Shown here piece by piece: positions 24,597 through 32,236 of a stretch of 38,179 nt of DNA (its first letter is position 1; every line of letters begins with the position of its first letter). The DNA is from a virus: positions 1 to 38,179 of the IMG/VR virus record IMGVR_UViG_3300027742_000019; one strand, written 5' to 3'. Position numbers and translations under genes: made by a program. The notes below the pieces were generated by a model. That model saw only the letters and a program-made list of their open reading frames with translations, had not been told where the DNA came from and did no database searches.

Positions 24597-27439
24597 TTAA
24601 TCTAAAAATAAGAACTGAATACTCGATAGGTACAGCTTATGGATTTTTTGATGATGTTTTTAATTCCCAAAAAACCAATGGTGTCCTGGCAATGACTGAT
24701 AGAAACAATACGTTTGGTCATTGGAAACTTCAAAAGAAATGTATTGCTGAAAATATTAAACCGATTTTTGGTGTTGAATTGGCGATTTATGAAAGCTTAA
24801 CTGATGCTAAATTTAAAAAGCAACGCTCCCCTGATAATTGGGTGACAGTGATTGCTAAGAATGATTCAGGTTTAAAAGAAGTTTATGAATTGATGACAGA
24901 GGCAACAGAAAATAAATATTATATCTTTCGTTTAAGTTATGATGATTTAAACAACGTGAGTGATAATGTTTATGTATTATCTGGTCAAAATCCAAAGTTT
25001 GAATTGATGGATAACATCGAAAACTTGTATGTAGAAGTTAATCCAGTAACAAGACAATCTGTCATTGATGAAGCTGTTAAGTTAAATTTACCGCTAATTG
25101 CCACAAGTGATAATTTTTACTTAAGTAATGAACAGGAAAATGTTTATGAAGTCGCATTAGGTAGAAATGCAAATGTTGAAACTCATGCTCAGTTTTTATT
25201 GAATGAATCATCATGGAATGCTGCAACGTGCCATTTAATTTTCGACCATGCACAGGCAATAAGTAATACCTATTCAATCGCTGATAGTTGCAATGCGAAA
25301 ATTCACATGGCGAAAAATGTTAAACCAAAAGTGGATAAAACATTAATTGAATTGTGTGAGATTGGCGCTAAGAAAAAGAATATTGATTTGACCGACAAAA
25401 CATACAATGAACGATTGTATTACGAATTAAAAATGATACGCGAAAAAGGTTTTGAAGATTACTTTTTGATGGTATCTGATTTGATTGATTACGCAAAAAG
25501 CGAAATGATTGTCGGTGCAGGTCGTGGCTCAAGTGCAGGTTCATTAGTTTGTTACCTTACTAACATTACTGAAATAAATCCGATAGAGCATAATTTAATG
25601 TTTGAACGATTTATGTCACCAGACCGTTACGACCCACCAGACGTTGATACTGATTTTGAAGATAACAAACGTGATTTAGTGCATCTTTATCTTGAGCGGA
25701 AATACGGCATTGATTGTGTTGCAGGTATTGGCACAGTAAACCAATTCAAACCTAAAAGTGCATTGATTGACGCAATAAAAGTGTTAGGTATTCCACTAAA
25801 CGCCATCAATGAATTCAAAGATTCCGTTATTGAGCGTAGCGCAGGTGATGAACGTGCTACAAAATGTTTATATGATTCATTACATCATACAAATAGAGGA
25901 AAGGAATTGCTTAAAAAATTCCCAACTTTAGATATTGTTTGTAACTTAGAAGGTCATACTCGACACGTTGGAAAACACGCAGCAGGTATTGTTGTTACTG
26001 ATTCACCATTAACAAATTATTGTGCTATTGATAAAAGTACAGGCGCAGTAATGATGGATAAGTATGATGTTGAAGAATGCGGAATGCTGAAACTTGATGC
26101 GCTCGGTTTACGCACGTTGACGATTGTTGGTGATATTCTTAAACAAATTGATAAGGATATGGATTGGTTATTAACAAAACCATTAAATGATGTTCGTGTT
26201 TTTGATGAACTAAATAACAAGCGATTCGATGGCATTTTTCAGTGGGAAGGTGATGCGCTTAAAGGTTTAACTAGTCAAGTGGTTGTTGATGATTTCAGTG
26301 ATTTTGTTGCTATTACATCATTAGCTCGACCTGCATCATTAGCATCTGGGGGCGCTCAACAATGGGTTGATAGAAAAAACGGTGAAGAAGTTGCTTATGT
26401 TTCTCAAAAATTAAAACCGTTTATTGAAGAAACAAAAGGTGTACTTACTTACCAAGAGCAAGTGTTACAAGCGTGTCGTGAAATTGGTCACATGGAATGG
26501 TCTGATATTAGTGGATTGCGGAAAGCCATTGGTAAATCAAAAGGTCGCCAATTCATTCAATCAAACTATGGCGAGAAATTTATTAACGGTGCGGTGAAAA
26601 ATGGTTTACCGAAAAATGAAGCGGCAGCAATATTCGATTACTTTGTTACCTTTGGCGAGTATGGTTTTAATAAAAGTCATGCGGTTTCTTATGCCTTATT
26701 GAGCTATCAAACAGCGTTTTTAAAAGCATATTATCCATTAGAGTTTTATGTGGCTACTTTGCGAAATGCGAAAGATGAACAACAAACTGTTGCTATATTG
26801 CGACAGCTTGTGAAAGATGGTTACGAATATTCATCTTATGATAAAGAATTGTCTGGTTTAGATTGGGCGGTTATTGATGGTAAAGTGATTGGTGGCTTAA
26901 CCAATATTAAAGGGCTAGGTATTACAAAAGCGCGAAGTATTTTACAAAAGCGTAAAATGGATAAACCGTTATTACCGAATGAATCAAAGTTGTTACTCAA
27001 TGGAATAACACCATTTGATGATGTTTTTGAACGCAATACGTTATGGTCACACGTTATAGAAAATCCAAGTGAATATAATATTGTGAGTAAAATATCTGAT
27101 TTAGAAGAAATTGATGGCACAAGCCAAGGTACATTCTTGATTTTAGCTAAAATAGCTGAATCAAACTTAACAGACATGAATGATAGTGTACGCGTTGAAA
27201 GACGTGGTAATAAAGTAAAAGGTAATTCAATTGCATTAAGCTTATTGCTTGAAGATGATACAGGTCACATAAAAGCTATGATTAACCGAACAAAATATCA
27301 TACGATTGGTAAGAAGTTTGAAAGTGAATGTATTGACGGTGACTATTGTTTATTTAAAGGTGAAGTAAGCGGTGGTTTTAGATTCTTACACATTGATAGA
27401 TATGTTAAATTAACAGGGGTAAGTAAATATGAAAGATAA
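24593..27439 (+). CDS. DNA polymerase III alpha subunit (C family), phage-encoded
   Basis: A 948-residue C-family replicative polymerase. N-terminal PHP domain, then the polymerase core with GAGRGSSAGSLV (about 306-317) and the catalytic PDVDTDFED with Asp352 and Asp354, an FDGIFQWEGD/FSDFVAITSLARP region for the third carboxylate, a YGFNKSHAVSYALLSYQTA fingers segment and HhH-like GLGITKARSI. An OB-fold-like C terminus follows (GTFLILAKI, GHIKAMINR). It is shorter than the roughly 1160 residues of E. coli DnaE, lacking the C-terminal tau-binding region. The PHP metal ligands are lost. It overlaps the helicase by 4 and the next gene by 11 bases. Confidence 0.9.
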   Translation: MINLKIRTEYSIGTAYGFFDDVFNSQKTNGVLAMTDRNNTFGHWKLQKKCIAENIKPIFGVELAIYESLTDAKFKKQRSPDNWVTVIAKNDSGLKEVYELMTEATENKYYIFRLSYDDLNNVSDNVYVLSGQNPKFELMDNIENLYVEVNPVTRQSVIDEAVKLNLPLIATSDNFYLSNEQENVYEVALGRNANVETHAQFLLNESSWNAATCHLIFDHAQAISNTYSIADSCNAKIHMAKNVKPKVDKTLIELCEIGAKKKNIDLTDKTYNERLYYELKMIREKGFEDYFLMVSDLIDYAKSEMIVGAGRGSSAGSLVCYLTNITEINPIEHNLMFERFMSPDRYDPPDVDTDFEDNKRDLVHLYLERKYGIDCVAGIGTVNQFKPKSALIDAIKVLGIPLNAINEFKDSVIERSAGDERATKCLYDSLHHTNRGKELLKKFPTLDIVCNLEGHTRHVGKHAAGIVVTDSPLTNYCAIDKSTGAVMMDKYDVEECGMLKLDALGLRTLTIVGDILKQIDKDMDWLLTKPLNDVRVFDELNNKRFDGIFQWEGDALKGLTSQVVVDDFSDFVAITSLARPASLASGGAQQWVDRKNGEEVAYVSQKLKPFIEETKGVLTYQEQVLQACREIGHMEWSDISGLRKAIGKSKGRQFIQSNYGEKFINGAVKNGLPKNEAAAIFDYFVTFGEYGFNKSHAVSYALLSYQTAFLKAYYPLEFYVATLRNAKDEQQTVAILRQLVKDGYEYSSYDKELSGLDWAVIDGKVIGGLTNIKGLGITKARSILQKRKMDKPLLPNESKLLLNGITPFDDVFERNTLWSHVIENPSEYNIVSKISDLEEIDGTSQGTFLILAKIAESNLTDMNDSVRVERRGNKVKGNSIALSLLLEDDTGHIKAMINRTKYHTIGKKFESECIDGDYCLFKGEVSGGFRFLHIDRYVKLTGVSKYER

Positions 27440-27704
27440 AACAGAAGAAACATTAATTGAGCGTGGTAAAAATTACGGCAGTTTTCAAACAGGTGCTATC
27501 ACTATGCAAACATTAAAAAGAGTGGTACGTGATAACAGAAATTATCGCAATCTATCCTCTGCGCAATGTGAAGCGATTGACATGATATTACATAAAATTG
27601 GTCGTGTTGTTAATGGCAATCCTAACTATGCTGATAATTGGCATGACATAGCAGGTTACGCTAAATTGATTGAAAATCAGATAAATGGTGAGGGTGAAGT
27701 TTAA
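27429..27704 (+). CDS. Small conserved phage protein (DUF6378-like)
   Basis: A 91-residue protein: RGKNYGSFQTGA, a central helix and AIDMILHKIGRVVNGNPNYADNWHDIAGYAKL. This matches a small all-helical family found in many phages next to nucleotide metabolism and replication genes (DUF6378-type, from recall). The E/D-rich helices suggest a MazG-like nucleotide-binding fold, but that is inference. It overlaps polymerase III alpha by 11 bases and abuts the SNF2 gene by one. Confidence 0.7.
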   Translation: MKDKTEETLIERGKNYGSFQTGAITMQTLKRVVRDNRNYRNLSSAQCEAIDMILHKIGRVVNGNPNYADNWHDIAGYAKLIENQINGEGEV

Positions 27705-29419
27705 TGCTTAAAATAAAAACAAACAGTAGAAACCAACTGATACTTAGTGCTAAATTAACAGCAGAGGTTATGGCTTTTTATGATGATTTTCCATCGTTTA
27801 AAAAGTATAACGGTCGTGATTTAATTATCCGACAAACAGGCGCAAATATTGAACATTTAACATCATTCGATGGAGATTTTGAATATGAGACGGACGAAGC
27901 AAAGTTGGTGGTTGAAACATTCCTTACCAAAAAAGAAGAAGAAGCCAAACTCTTAATGCAGCGTGACGTTTTAAATAATTCTTATGAACTGAAAACTGAT
28001 TTTGAATTTGCTCGTTCACCAATGAAGCATCAAGTCGAAGCGTTTTTATTAAGTCGTGACAAAGAATATTTTGCTTTGTTTCATGAGCAAGGATTAGGGA
28101 AAACTAAAACTACGATTGATTCTGCCGTATATCTTTACGAAAAAGAATTGATTAATTGTTTAGTGGTTATAGCGCACCCGAATGGTTTACATAGAAATTG
28201 GACTGATTATGAAATTCCAGAAGACGTGCCAAAGCGTATTGATTATTCTTGTTTCGCATGGTCAAGTAAGTTTGGTAAAAAGCGTAAAGAGTTAATGTAT
28301 GAAATGATTGAAAGTAAGGGGAGTGAATTTAAAATCTTTGCTTTCAATGTTGAAGCATTTAGCTCAGATAAAGCAAGAAAACCATTGCTTGATATTTTAA
28401 AACAAAATCAATGTATGTTAGTTATTGACCAAAGCGCGAGTATTAAAAATTCACAAGCGAAACGTACTAAATTTTTAGTGAAAGATGCTGCTAATTTTGC
28501 AAAGTACAAACGCATTTTAGATGGTTCGCCATTAGCTGAAAATCCTAGTGAGTTGTATTCGCAATTTATGTTTTTGAACCAAGATATTATTGGTCACGAC
28601 ACATGGACGGGTTTTAAAAATGAATTTTGTACGATTGGTCGATTCAATGAAATTTCAGGTTATCGAAACATTGAACGATTGATGTCAAGAATTCAACCCT
28701 ATTTACATAGAGCGTTAGAAGAAGAATGTTTAGATTTACCGAAACGCATTTATAAAACATTTTGTTATGATTTGTCGCCCACTGAAATGAAAATATATGA
28801 AGAACTGCGAGTATCTAAGTTCACATTATTTGAAGGTGATGCGATTGATGCGCCATTACCTATTGTGAAATCAATTCGTATGCAACAAGTCACAAGTGGT
28901 TGGTTTTCAGGTCAAGACAGTTTTCGCAGTATTGAAGAAACACCTACCAGAGTTAAGGCGCTAAAAGATTTAATCAGCACCTTTGGTGAAGATGAAAAGG
29001 TGTTGATATTCTCGCGTTTCAAAGCTGATATGAAAGTTATTAAAGAAGCGTTAGGCGACGATTGTGTTGATTATTATGGTGATACTGAACAAGAACAACG
29101 TGAAATTAATAAACGTGAATACCAACAAGGTAAGGCGCGTTTCTTAGTTGGTAATCAAACTACCATGGGAATTGGTCATACGTTTACCGCGACAAAGCAC
29201 GTTATTTTTTACGCGAATAGTCATGCTTTACGAGCAAGAATAGAATCAGAAAAACGCGCACACCGCAAAGGGCAAGAAAAACAAGTGATTGTCTGGGATT
29301 TAATTGCGAATAACACACAAGATAAAAAGATACGTGATACATTGAGAAACAAAAAACAAGTTGCTGATATTATTATGGGTGACCCTGATTCTTTCTTTAT
29401 GGGAGATGCTAATGATTAG
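27704..29419 (+). CDS. SNF2-like SF2 ATPase with DQSA in place of the DExx box
   Basis: A 571-residue SNF2-family protein. Motif I is EQGLGKTKT (Lys133), followed by VIAHPNGLHRNW (Ia). Motif II reads VIDQSASIKN with Asp242 and Gln243 where Glu is expected. The C-terminal lobe has VLIFSRFKADM, a GNQTTMGIGHTFTA motif and EKRAHRKGQ (motif VI arginines). Similar phage proteins help replication or recombination near nuclease genes. A VRR-NUC-like nuclease follows immediately, overlapping by five bases. If Gln243 is real, ATP hydrolysis may be weakened. Confidence 0.85.
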   Translation: MLKIKTNSRNQLILSAKLTAEVMAFYDDFPSFKKYNGRDLIIRQTGANIEHLTSFDGDFEYETDEAKLVVETFLTKKEEEAKLLMQRDVLNNSYELKTDFEFARSPMKHQVEAFLLSRDKEYFALFHEQGLGKTKTTIDSAVYLYEKELINCLVVIAHPNGLHRNWTDYEIPEDVPKRIDYSCFAWSSKFGKKRKELMYEMIESKGSEFKIFAFNVEAFSSDKARKPLLDILKQNQCMLVIDQSASIKNSQAKRTKFLVKDAANFAKYKRILDGSPLAENPSELYSQFMFLNQDIIGHDTWTGFKNEFCTIGRFNEISGYRNIERLMSRIQPYLHRALEEECLDLPKRIYKTFCYDLSPTEMKIYEELRVSKFTLFEGDAIDAPLPIVKSIRMQQVTSGWFSGQDSFRSIEETPTRVKALKDLISTFGEDEKVLIFSRFKADMKVIKEALGDDCVDYYGDTEQEQREINKREYQQGKARFLVGNQTTMGIGHTFTATKHVIFYANSHALRARIESEKRAHRKGQEKQVIVWDLIANNTQDKKIRDTLRNKKQVADIIMGDPDSFFMGDAND

Positions 29420-29825
29420 AAAGGAGATACGAATTGAAAAAGATTTGGACGTTTGCCTTCGAAATGTACTTACAAAGTATGGGAATACTTATAAAGTTGA
29501 TACTAATGTCGGTTATGGGTTTCCTGATTTTTACTTTGTGGGTGAGTTTACTTGTTGGGTTGAAGATAAAATCGCTGAAAAATTGGGTGACAAAATTAAG
29601 TTTCAAGCTGGGCAACCGTCTTGGTTGAGTGAAAACAATAATGTTGCCAATACGTTCATTTTAGTTTATTATAAAAATGAAAATGTTTTTTATTTATACT
29701 CAGGTAAAGATGCAAGAACATTACAATTTAACGGTGATGTTGTATCACCATTAGCGACTTTTGATAAGCGCACTTTTAAAGAAATTTACGGGAGATTACA
29801 TGAATTTTGCACAAGAAATTCTTAA
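29415..29825 (+). CDS. PD-(D/E)XK nuclease, VRR-NUC-like
   Basis: A 136-residue protein with the nuclease core: GFPDFYFV with Pro38-Asp39, then 11 residues on, WVEDK with Glu51 and Lys53, and a FILVYYKNENVFYLY strand pair. This is the order of phage VRR-NUC-like resolvases or nucleases that pair with SNF2-like genes. The start at 29415 has GGGAGA eight bases upstream; longer starts (29361) lie inside the SNF2 gene. It is translationally coupled to the ATPase and overlaps the next gene. Confidence 0.75.
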   Translation: MRKEIRIEKDLDVCLRNVLTKYGNTYKVDTNVGYGFPDFYFVGEFTCWVEDKIAEKLGDKIKFQAGQPSWLSENNNVANTFILVYYKNENVFYLYSGKDARTLQFNGDVVSPLATFDKRTFKEIYGRLHEFCTRNS

Positions 29826-30063
29826 AATAGAAATGTCGGAAGGCGAATATGTTCAAATTATTCGTGACATTTCTAATTGGCAGAAAGTACAGTTATTGTT
29901 TGATAATAACAAAGATGAAGATGATTTTTTATGTTATTTAAGAAAAGCCTTACAAGTTGAAATGAAAACTAAACGAAGATGGACTATCATTAAGCGCTTA
30001 CACCAAGGTTATCATAACCTAGTTCGTCAACGTGAACTTAAATCAATCATGGATATTGTTTAG
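29800..30063 (+). CDS. Small hypothetical protein at the end of the replication operon
   Basis: An 87-residue helical protein (FAQEILKIEMSEGEYVQII, then KRRWTIIKRLHQGYHNLVRQRELKSIM) starting with ATG at 29800 behind GGGAGA. It overlaps the nuclease gene by 26 bases in another frame and meets the only leftward gene tail to tail with a 21-base overlap. Basic C-terminal helix could bind nucleic acid. No family recognised. Confidence 0.6.
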   Translation: MNFAQEILKIEMSEGEYVQIIRDISNWQKVQLLFDNNKDEDDFLCYLRKALQVEMKTKRRWTIIKRLHQGYHNLVRQRELKSIMDIV

Positions 30064-30249
30064 TACAATATTGCCATTTTTTAAGAAGAAATCGAAGTCT
30101 TGGCGCATTGATTGTCGCCAAACTTCTTTACTCTTTTGGTAGTGTACAAAACCGTTAATCATTTTATAAAGCGTATTTTCATACCGCACAGTATAACATT
30201 CACCCGTATTCCCGTTTAAACCAATCATATCAATTCTACTGTTTTCCAT
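30043..30249 (-). CDS. Leftward small hypothetical protein
   Basis: A 68-residue protein on the minus strand, the only convincing leftward gene in the window. Read from 30249: ATG preceded by AAAAGGT at good spacing, with GENTL-type beta-strand pattern (TGECYTVRYENTLYKMINGFVHYQ) and an aromatic helix. No HTH was recognised. It points away from the dUTPase and shares its upstream region, including the operator-like dyad, suggesting divergent control. The strand bias of its surroundings makes it a candidate lysogeny-type or moron gene. Confidence 0.55.
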   Translation of the reverse strand: MENSRIDMIGLNGNTGECYTVRYENTLYKMINGFVHYQKSKEVWRQSMRQDFDFFLKNGNIVLNNIHD

Positions 30250-30265
30250 TTATTTTACCTTTTTA

Positions 30266-30306
30266 TTAAAACAATGTTTGCTTTATTAAGCGTTCTACGT
30301 TATATT
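30266..30306 (+). promoter_or_regulatory. Operator-promoter before dUTPase, copy 1
   Basis: The 16-base motif TTAAAACAATGTTTGC (30266-30281) contains an imperfect dyad AAACA-A-TGTTT. It overlaps the -35 box TTGCTT (30278-30283); 17 bases on is TATATT (30301-30306). The identical 16-mer recurs at 36568 in the same promoter arrangement. Probably a repressible early promoter feeding dUTPase, the Cro-like gene and the first cassette block. Confidence 0.6.
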
Positions 30307-30344
30307 CTATCACAGTTAGTTAATAATTAAAAAAGGAAAAAGAA

Positions 30345-30737
30345 ATGACACCAGTTTATAAAACTAAATATGCGGCTGCGGCTGATTTATTTTGTAGTGA
30401 GAATACAGAAATTGAGCCTCATACTATTCGTTGCATACCAACAGGTTATTTTTTACCTGAGTATTTAAAAGATGAATGTAAAAATCATTACATTGAAGTT
30501 AAGCCACGTTCAAGTTTACCAATGAAAACGGGTTTAATTGATACTTTGGGCGGTGGTGTTTTAGATTTAGATTATACAGGTGAGGTTTTCCTTCAAGTCT
30601 ATAACACGAATAATTTTAATATTTACATCAATGAAGGTGAGCGTATCGGTCAATGCTTATTAAAGAAATTTGAAGATTGCATTGATTGGGAACGAGAAGA
30701 TAATCAGCGTGGCGAAAGTGGGAGTACAGGGAAATGA
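30345..30737 (+). CDS. dut: dUTP diphosphatase (dUTPase)
   Basis: A 130-residue trimeric-type dUTPase that hydrolyses dUTP to dUMP and keeps uracil out of phage DNA. All five motifs are recognisable: AAAADL (I), PRSSLPMKTG (II), GVLDLDYTGEV (III), GERIGQCL (IV) and RGESGSTGK (V). Motif V lacks the Gly-Phe pair of the usual RGEGGFGSTG, so the aromatic residue that caps the uracil is missing. A GGAAAAAG ribosome site precedes ATG. It overlaps the next gene by four bases. Confidence 0.9.
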   Translation: MTPVYKTKYAAAADLFCSENTEIEPHTIRCIPTGYFLPEYLKDECKNHYIEVKPRSSLPMKTGLIDTLGGGVLDLDYTGEVFLQVYNTNNFNIYINEGERIGQCLLKKFEDCIDWEREDNQRGESGSTGK

Positions 30738-30943
30738 AAATCGTTAATGTGATTGATGAAAACGCAGAAGTTATGAGTTTGCCTGATTATATTGCCGCTA
30801 AGTTTCGTGGCTCACAAACGAGTTTTGCTTATGCTCAAGGTGTTAAATTACCGCAAGTGACGCAATGGATTAATAAGAATTTTATTGTAGTGAATGATGA
30901 ATTGCATTCACCAAGACGTAAGTTAAATCAGATGGAAAGTTAG
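30734..30943 (+). CDS. Cro-like helix-turn-helix regulator
   Basis: A 69-residue protein with a helix-turn-helix: IAAKFRGSQTSFAYAQGVKLPQVTQWINKNFIVVNDELHSPRR. The QTSFAYAQGVKLPQVTQWI span fits the two helices of Cro-type repressors and the N-F-I-V-V end fits a dimer strand. It is coupled to dut (ATGA) and located between the two kinds of genes (early and cassettes). It is the best candidate to bind the dyad AAACA-A-TGTTT upstream of dut and at 36568. The stop codon is immediately followed by a GTTATGT core. Confidence 0.7.
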   Translation: MKIVNVIDENAEVMSLPDYIAAKFRGSQTSFAYAQGVKLPQVTQWINKNFIVVNDELHSPRRKLNQMES

Positions 30944-30949
30944 TTATGT
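30943..30949 (+). other. GTTATGT core, likely left end of the first cassette block
   Basis: GTTATGT overlaps the last base of the Cro-like stop codon. It equals the right core of four downstream attC-like sites, and the gene that follows ends in the complementary ACATAAC (31253). No attC-like arm is visible to its left, so it resembles a secondary insertion point or attI-like end. Confidence 0.4.
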
Positions 30950-30973
30950 TTGAGAAAGAAGGAGTTAAATAAA

Positions 30974-31258
30974 ATGGAAAACGAGCAAGAAAAACCAACT
31001 GTCAGTAGTCCGACTTCCACGGCGTTGTTATGTGCATGCACAGGAATAAAAGAAGGAACGGTAACTAGTAAAGAATATAAAGAAGCTTACAGTGTAACAA
31101 CCATGATGGTGGTTGGTAAGACAATGGTGCCACAAACCATTTATTACGATGAATCGTGGATAATTTATATAAGCAAAAACGGAGAGTACGGCAGTTGCGA
31201 GGTAAGTAAAACCACCTTTAAAAAAGTGCAGCCGTTGGATTATGTAAAATGCACATAA
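30974..31258 (+). CDS. First cassette gene, unknown
   Basis: A 94-residue protein of unknown function. It begins with a polar, disordered-looking segment, then ALLCACTGIKEGTVTSKEYK and a beta-rich part (SVTTMMVVGK, WIIYISKNGEYGSCEVSK). AGAAGGAG stands 10 bases before ATG 30974; a TTG at 30950 would add eight residues and is not favoured. The unit begins with GTTATGT (30943) and its stop codon lies inside ACATAAC (31253-31259), the cassette layout seen downstream. Confidence 0.6.
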   Translation: MENEQEKPTVSSPTSTALLCACTGIKEGTVTSKEYKEAYSVTTMMVVGKTMVPQTIYYDESWIIYISKNGEYGSCEVSKTTFKKVQPLDYVKCT

Positions 31259-31374
31259 CACTGTTACTAAGGAAATTTAATCCTTCTTTTACACATTAGA
31301 CCAGTAATCATAAACCATTGTTTTAGTGTGTGAATTTATTTTGAATACGACGATTACGGGGAAATAAGGCAAAT
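31253..31374 (+). repeat. 122-base direct repeat, copy 1
   Basis: Identical to 34486-34607 except for one base (T at 31290, C at 34523). Begins with ACATAAC and includes a hairpin AAGGA/TCCTT followed by CTTTT, an ACACATTA/TAGTGTGT partial dyad, a weak promoter-like TTGTTT-17-TGAATA, and AATAAGG as ribosome site. The repeat ends exactly at the A-T of the next gene's ATG. Confidence 0.95.
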
Positions 31375-31729
31375 GGATAGTTTTAAAGAATATTTAGAAA
31401 AAGGACAGCGTTTAGAAAAGCTTAAATATTTAGAAGAAAAATACGAACGTTTAAGTGAAATCAATGCTAAATTAGAAAAACAATTAACGTCAACACGTAG
31501 AGCGTTAAGTGATGCACGTAAAAAAATAGCAAAAGCTAAACGCAAAGAAACTTATATTGAACCAAGAAGTGTTGAAGTTAAAAAACATATTGCTAAAATC
31601 ATTAAAAATGGTTTTGATGGTAAGGTTAGCGAAAAGGTTATAGAAATATCAAAGCAATTTTTTTATAGTGAAGGGTATATCATGCAAATGTGGTACGATG
31701 AAATAAAGAGAACTAAAAATGAAAGTTGA
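31373..31729 (+). CDS. Coiled-coil protein with C-terminal GFD/YSE domain
   Basis: A 118-residue protein. Residues 1-60 form a charged coiled coil (LEKGQRLEKLKYLEEKYERLSEINAKLEKQ), and the C-terminal 50 residues (VKKHIAKIIKNGFDGKVSEKVIEISKQFFYSEGYIMQMWYDEIKRTK) are a domain duplicated in the next gene. The domain pattern suggests a small winged- or HTH-like fold, but function is unknown. The start codon overlaps the last two bases of the 122-base repeat, whose AAGG acts as ribosome site. It overlaps the next gene by 11 bases. Confidence 0.65.
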   Translation: MDSFKEYLEKGQRLEKLKYLEEKYERLSEINAKLEKQLTSTRRALSDARKKIAKAKRKETYIEPRSVEVKKHIAKIIKNGFDGKVSEKVIEISKQFFYSEGYIMQMWYDEIKRTKNES

Positions 31730-31889
31730 GCCAAAATATAAACGTGTGCAAGCGTACATTGAAAAAGTACAAGATGAAGGGTTTGATTGTAGCGTACGTG
31801 AAATGATTTCTAAAATAGCGTTAAAGTTTTCATACAGTGAAGCGCGAGTGAATTCCTTCTGGTATAAAATAGATAGAACAAAAGGTTAG
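31719..31889 (+). CDS. 56-residue paralogue of the upstream C-terminal domain
   Basis: A short protein, MKVEPKYKRVQAYIEKVQ..., that aligns end to end with residues 70-115 of the preceding protein: V-x-x-I-x-K, GFD, V-x-E-x-I, F-x-YSE, W-Y-x-I-x-RTK. It lacks the coiled coil. The start overlaps the previous stop (TGA/ATGA-like, 11 bases). Probably a stand-alone copy of the same domain that could hetero-oligomerise. Too short for many gene finders. Confidence 0.55.
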   Translation: MKVEPKYKRVQAYIEKVQDEGFDCSVREMISKIALKFSYSEARVNSFWYKIDRTKG

Positions 31890-31897
31890 TAATTGCA

Positions 31898-32104
31898 ATG
31901 AATGATGAAAAGAAGTTTACTATAGCAAGTCAGATTGAGCCTATTGTTATGTTGCGACTAAAGGAAGCGCGTATAGTTTCTTTTAAGCCGCAAGATGATG
32001 GGACTTTTAGAGTTCAAGAAAAGTGTGATAGATATTTCACTGATTATTTGACGAAAAGTGAAATGCTAAAGCTGGCACAAGAAATAATTGATTTGGCAAC
32101 ATAA
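31898..32104 (+). CDS. Cassette gene, unknown 68-residue protein
   Basis: A 68-residue mixed alpha/beta protein (IVMLRLKEARIVSFKPQDDGTFRVQEKCDRYFTDYLTKSEMLKLAQEIIDL). The pattern, several strands then a C-terminal helix with a TKSEMLKLAQEI segment, resembles the 70-residue protein at 32746 (LSKQDILILAKCVG), so the two may be distant relatives. Its stop codon lies in ACATAAC, the left core of the first complete attC-like site. Confidence 0.6.
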   Translation: MNDEKKFTIASQIEPIVMLRLKEARIVSFKPQDDGTFRVQEKCDRYFTDYLTKSEMLKLAQEIIDLAT

Positions 32105-32194
32105 CCTTTTGCGTTAAGCGGTGAGTGAAAGTGGCGAAGCCAACTGTAACGAATCCGACGACCAAAGGGAGTGAATTTAAACGCGTTGTTAGGC
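32099..32194 (+). other. attC-like recombination site 1 (96 bases)
   Basis: Left core ACATAAC (32099-32105), right core GTTAGGC (32188-32194). The inner arms GCGTTAA and TTTAAACGC pair with one extra T, and a GGC-GAA-GCC hairpin sits in the loop. The right core belongs to the following cassette, which ends in GCCTAAC. Confidence 0.7.
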
Positions 32195-32236
32195 GGTTTG
32201 CTTGACAACTTAACCAAAAAGAAAGAGGAAACACAA

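Noticed and set aside
31253-31374. 122-base repeat as an insertion sequence or MITE
   Set aside because: No terminal inverted repeats or target-site duplication; it starts at a cassette core and ends at a ribosome site instead.
32171-32236. Upstream extension of the Acb2-like protein
   Set aside because: The added residues are translated from attC-like site 1 and the cassette leader; ATG 32237 has GAGGAAA and matches the usual family start.
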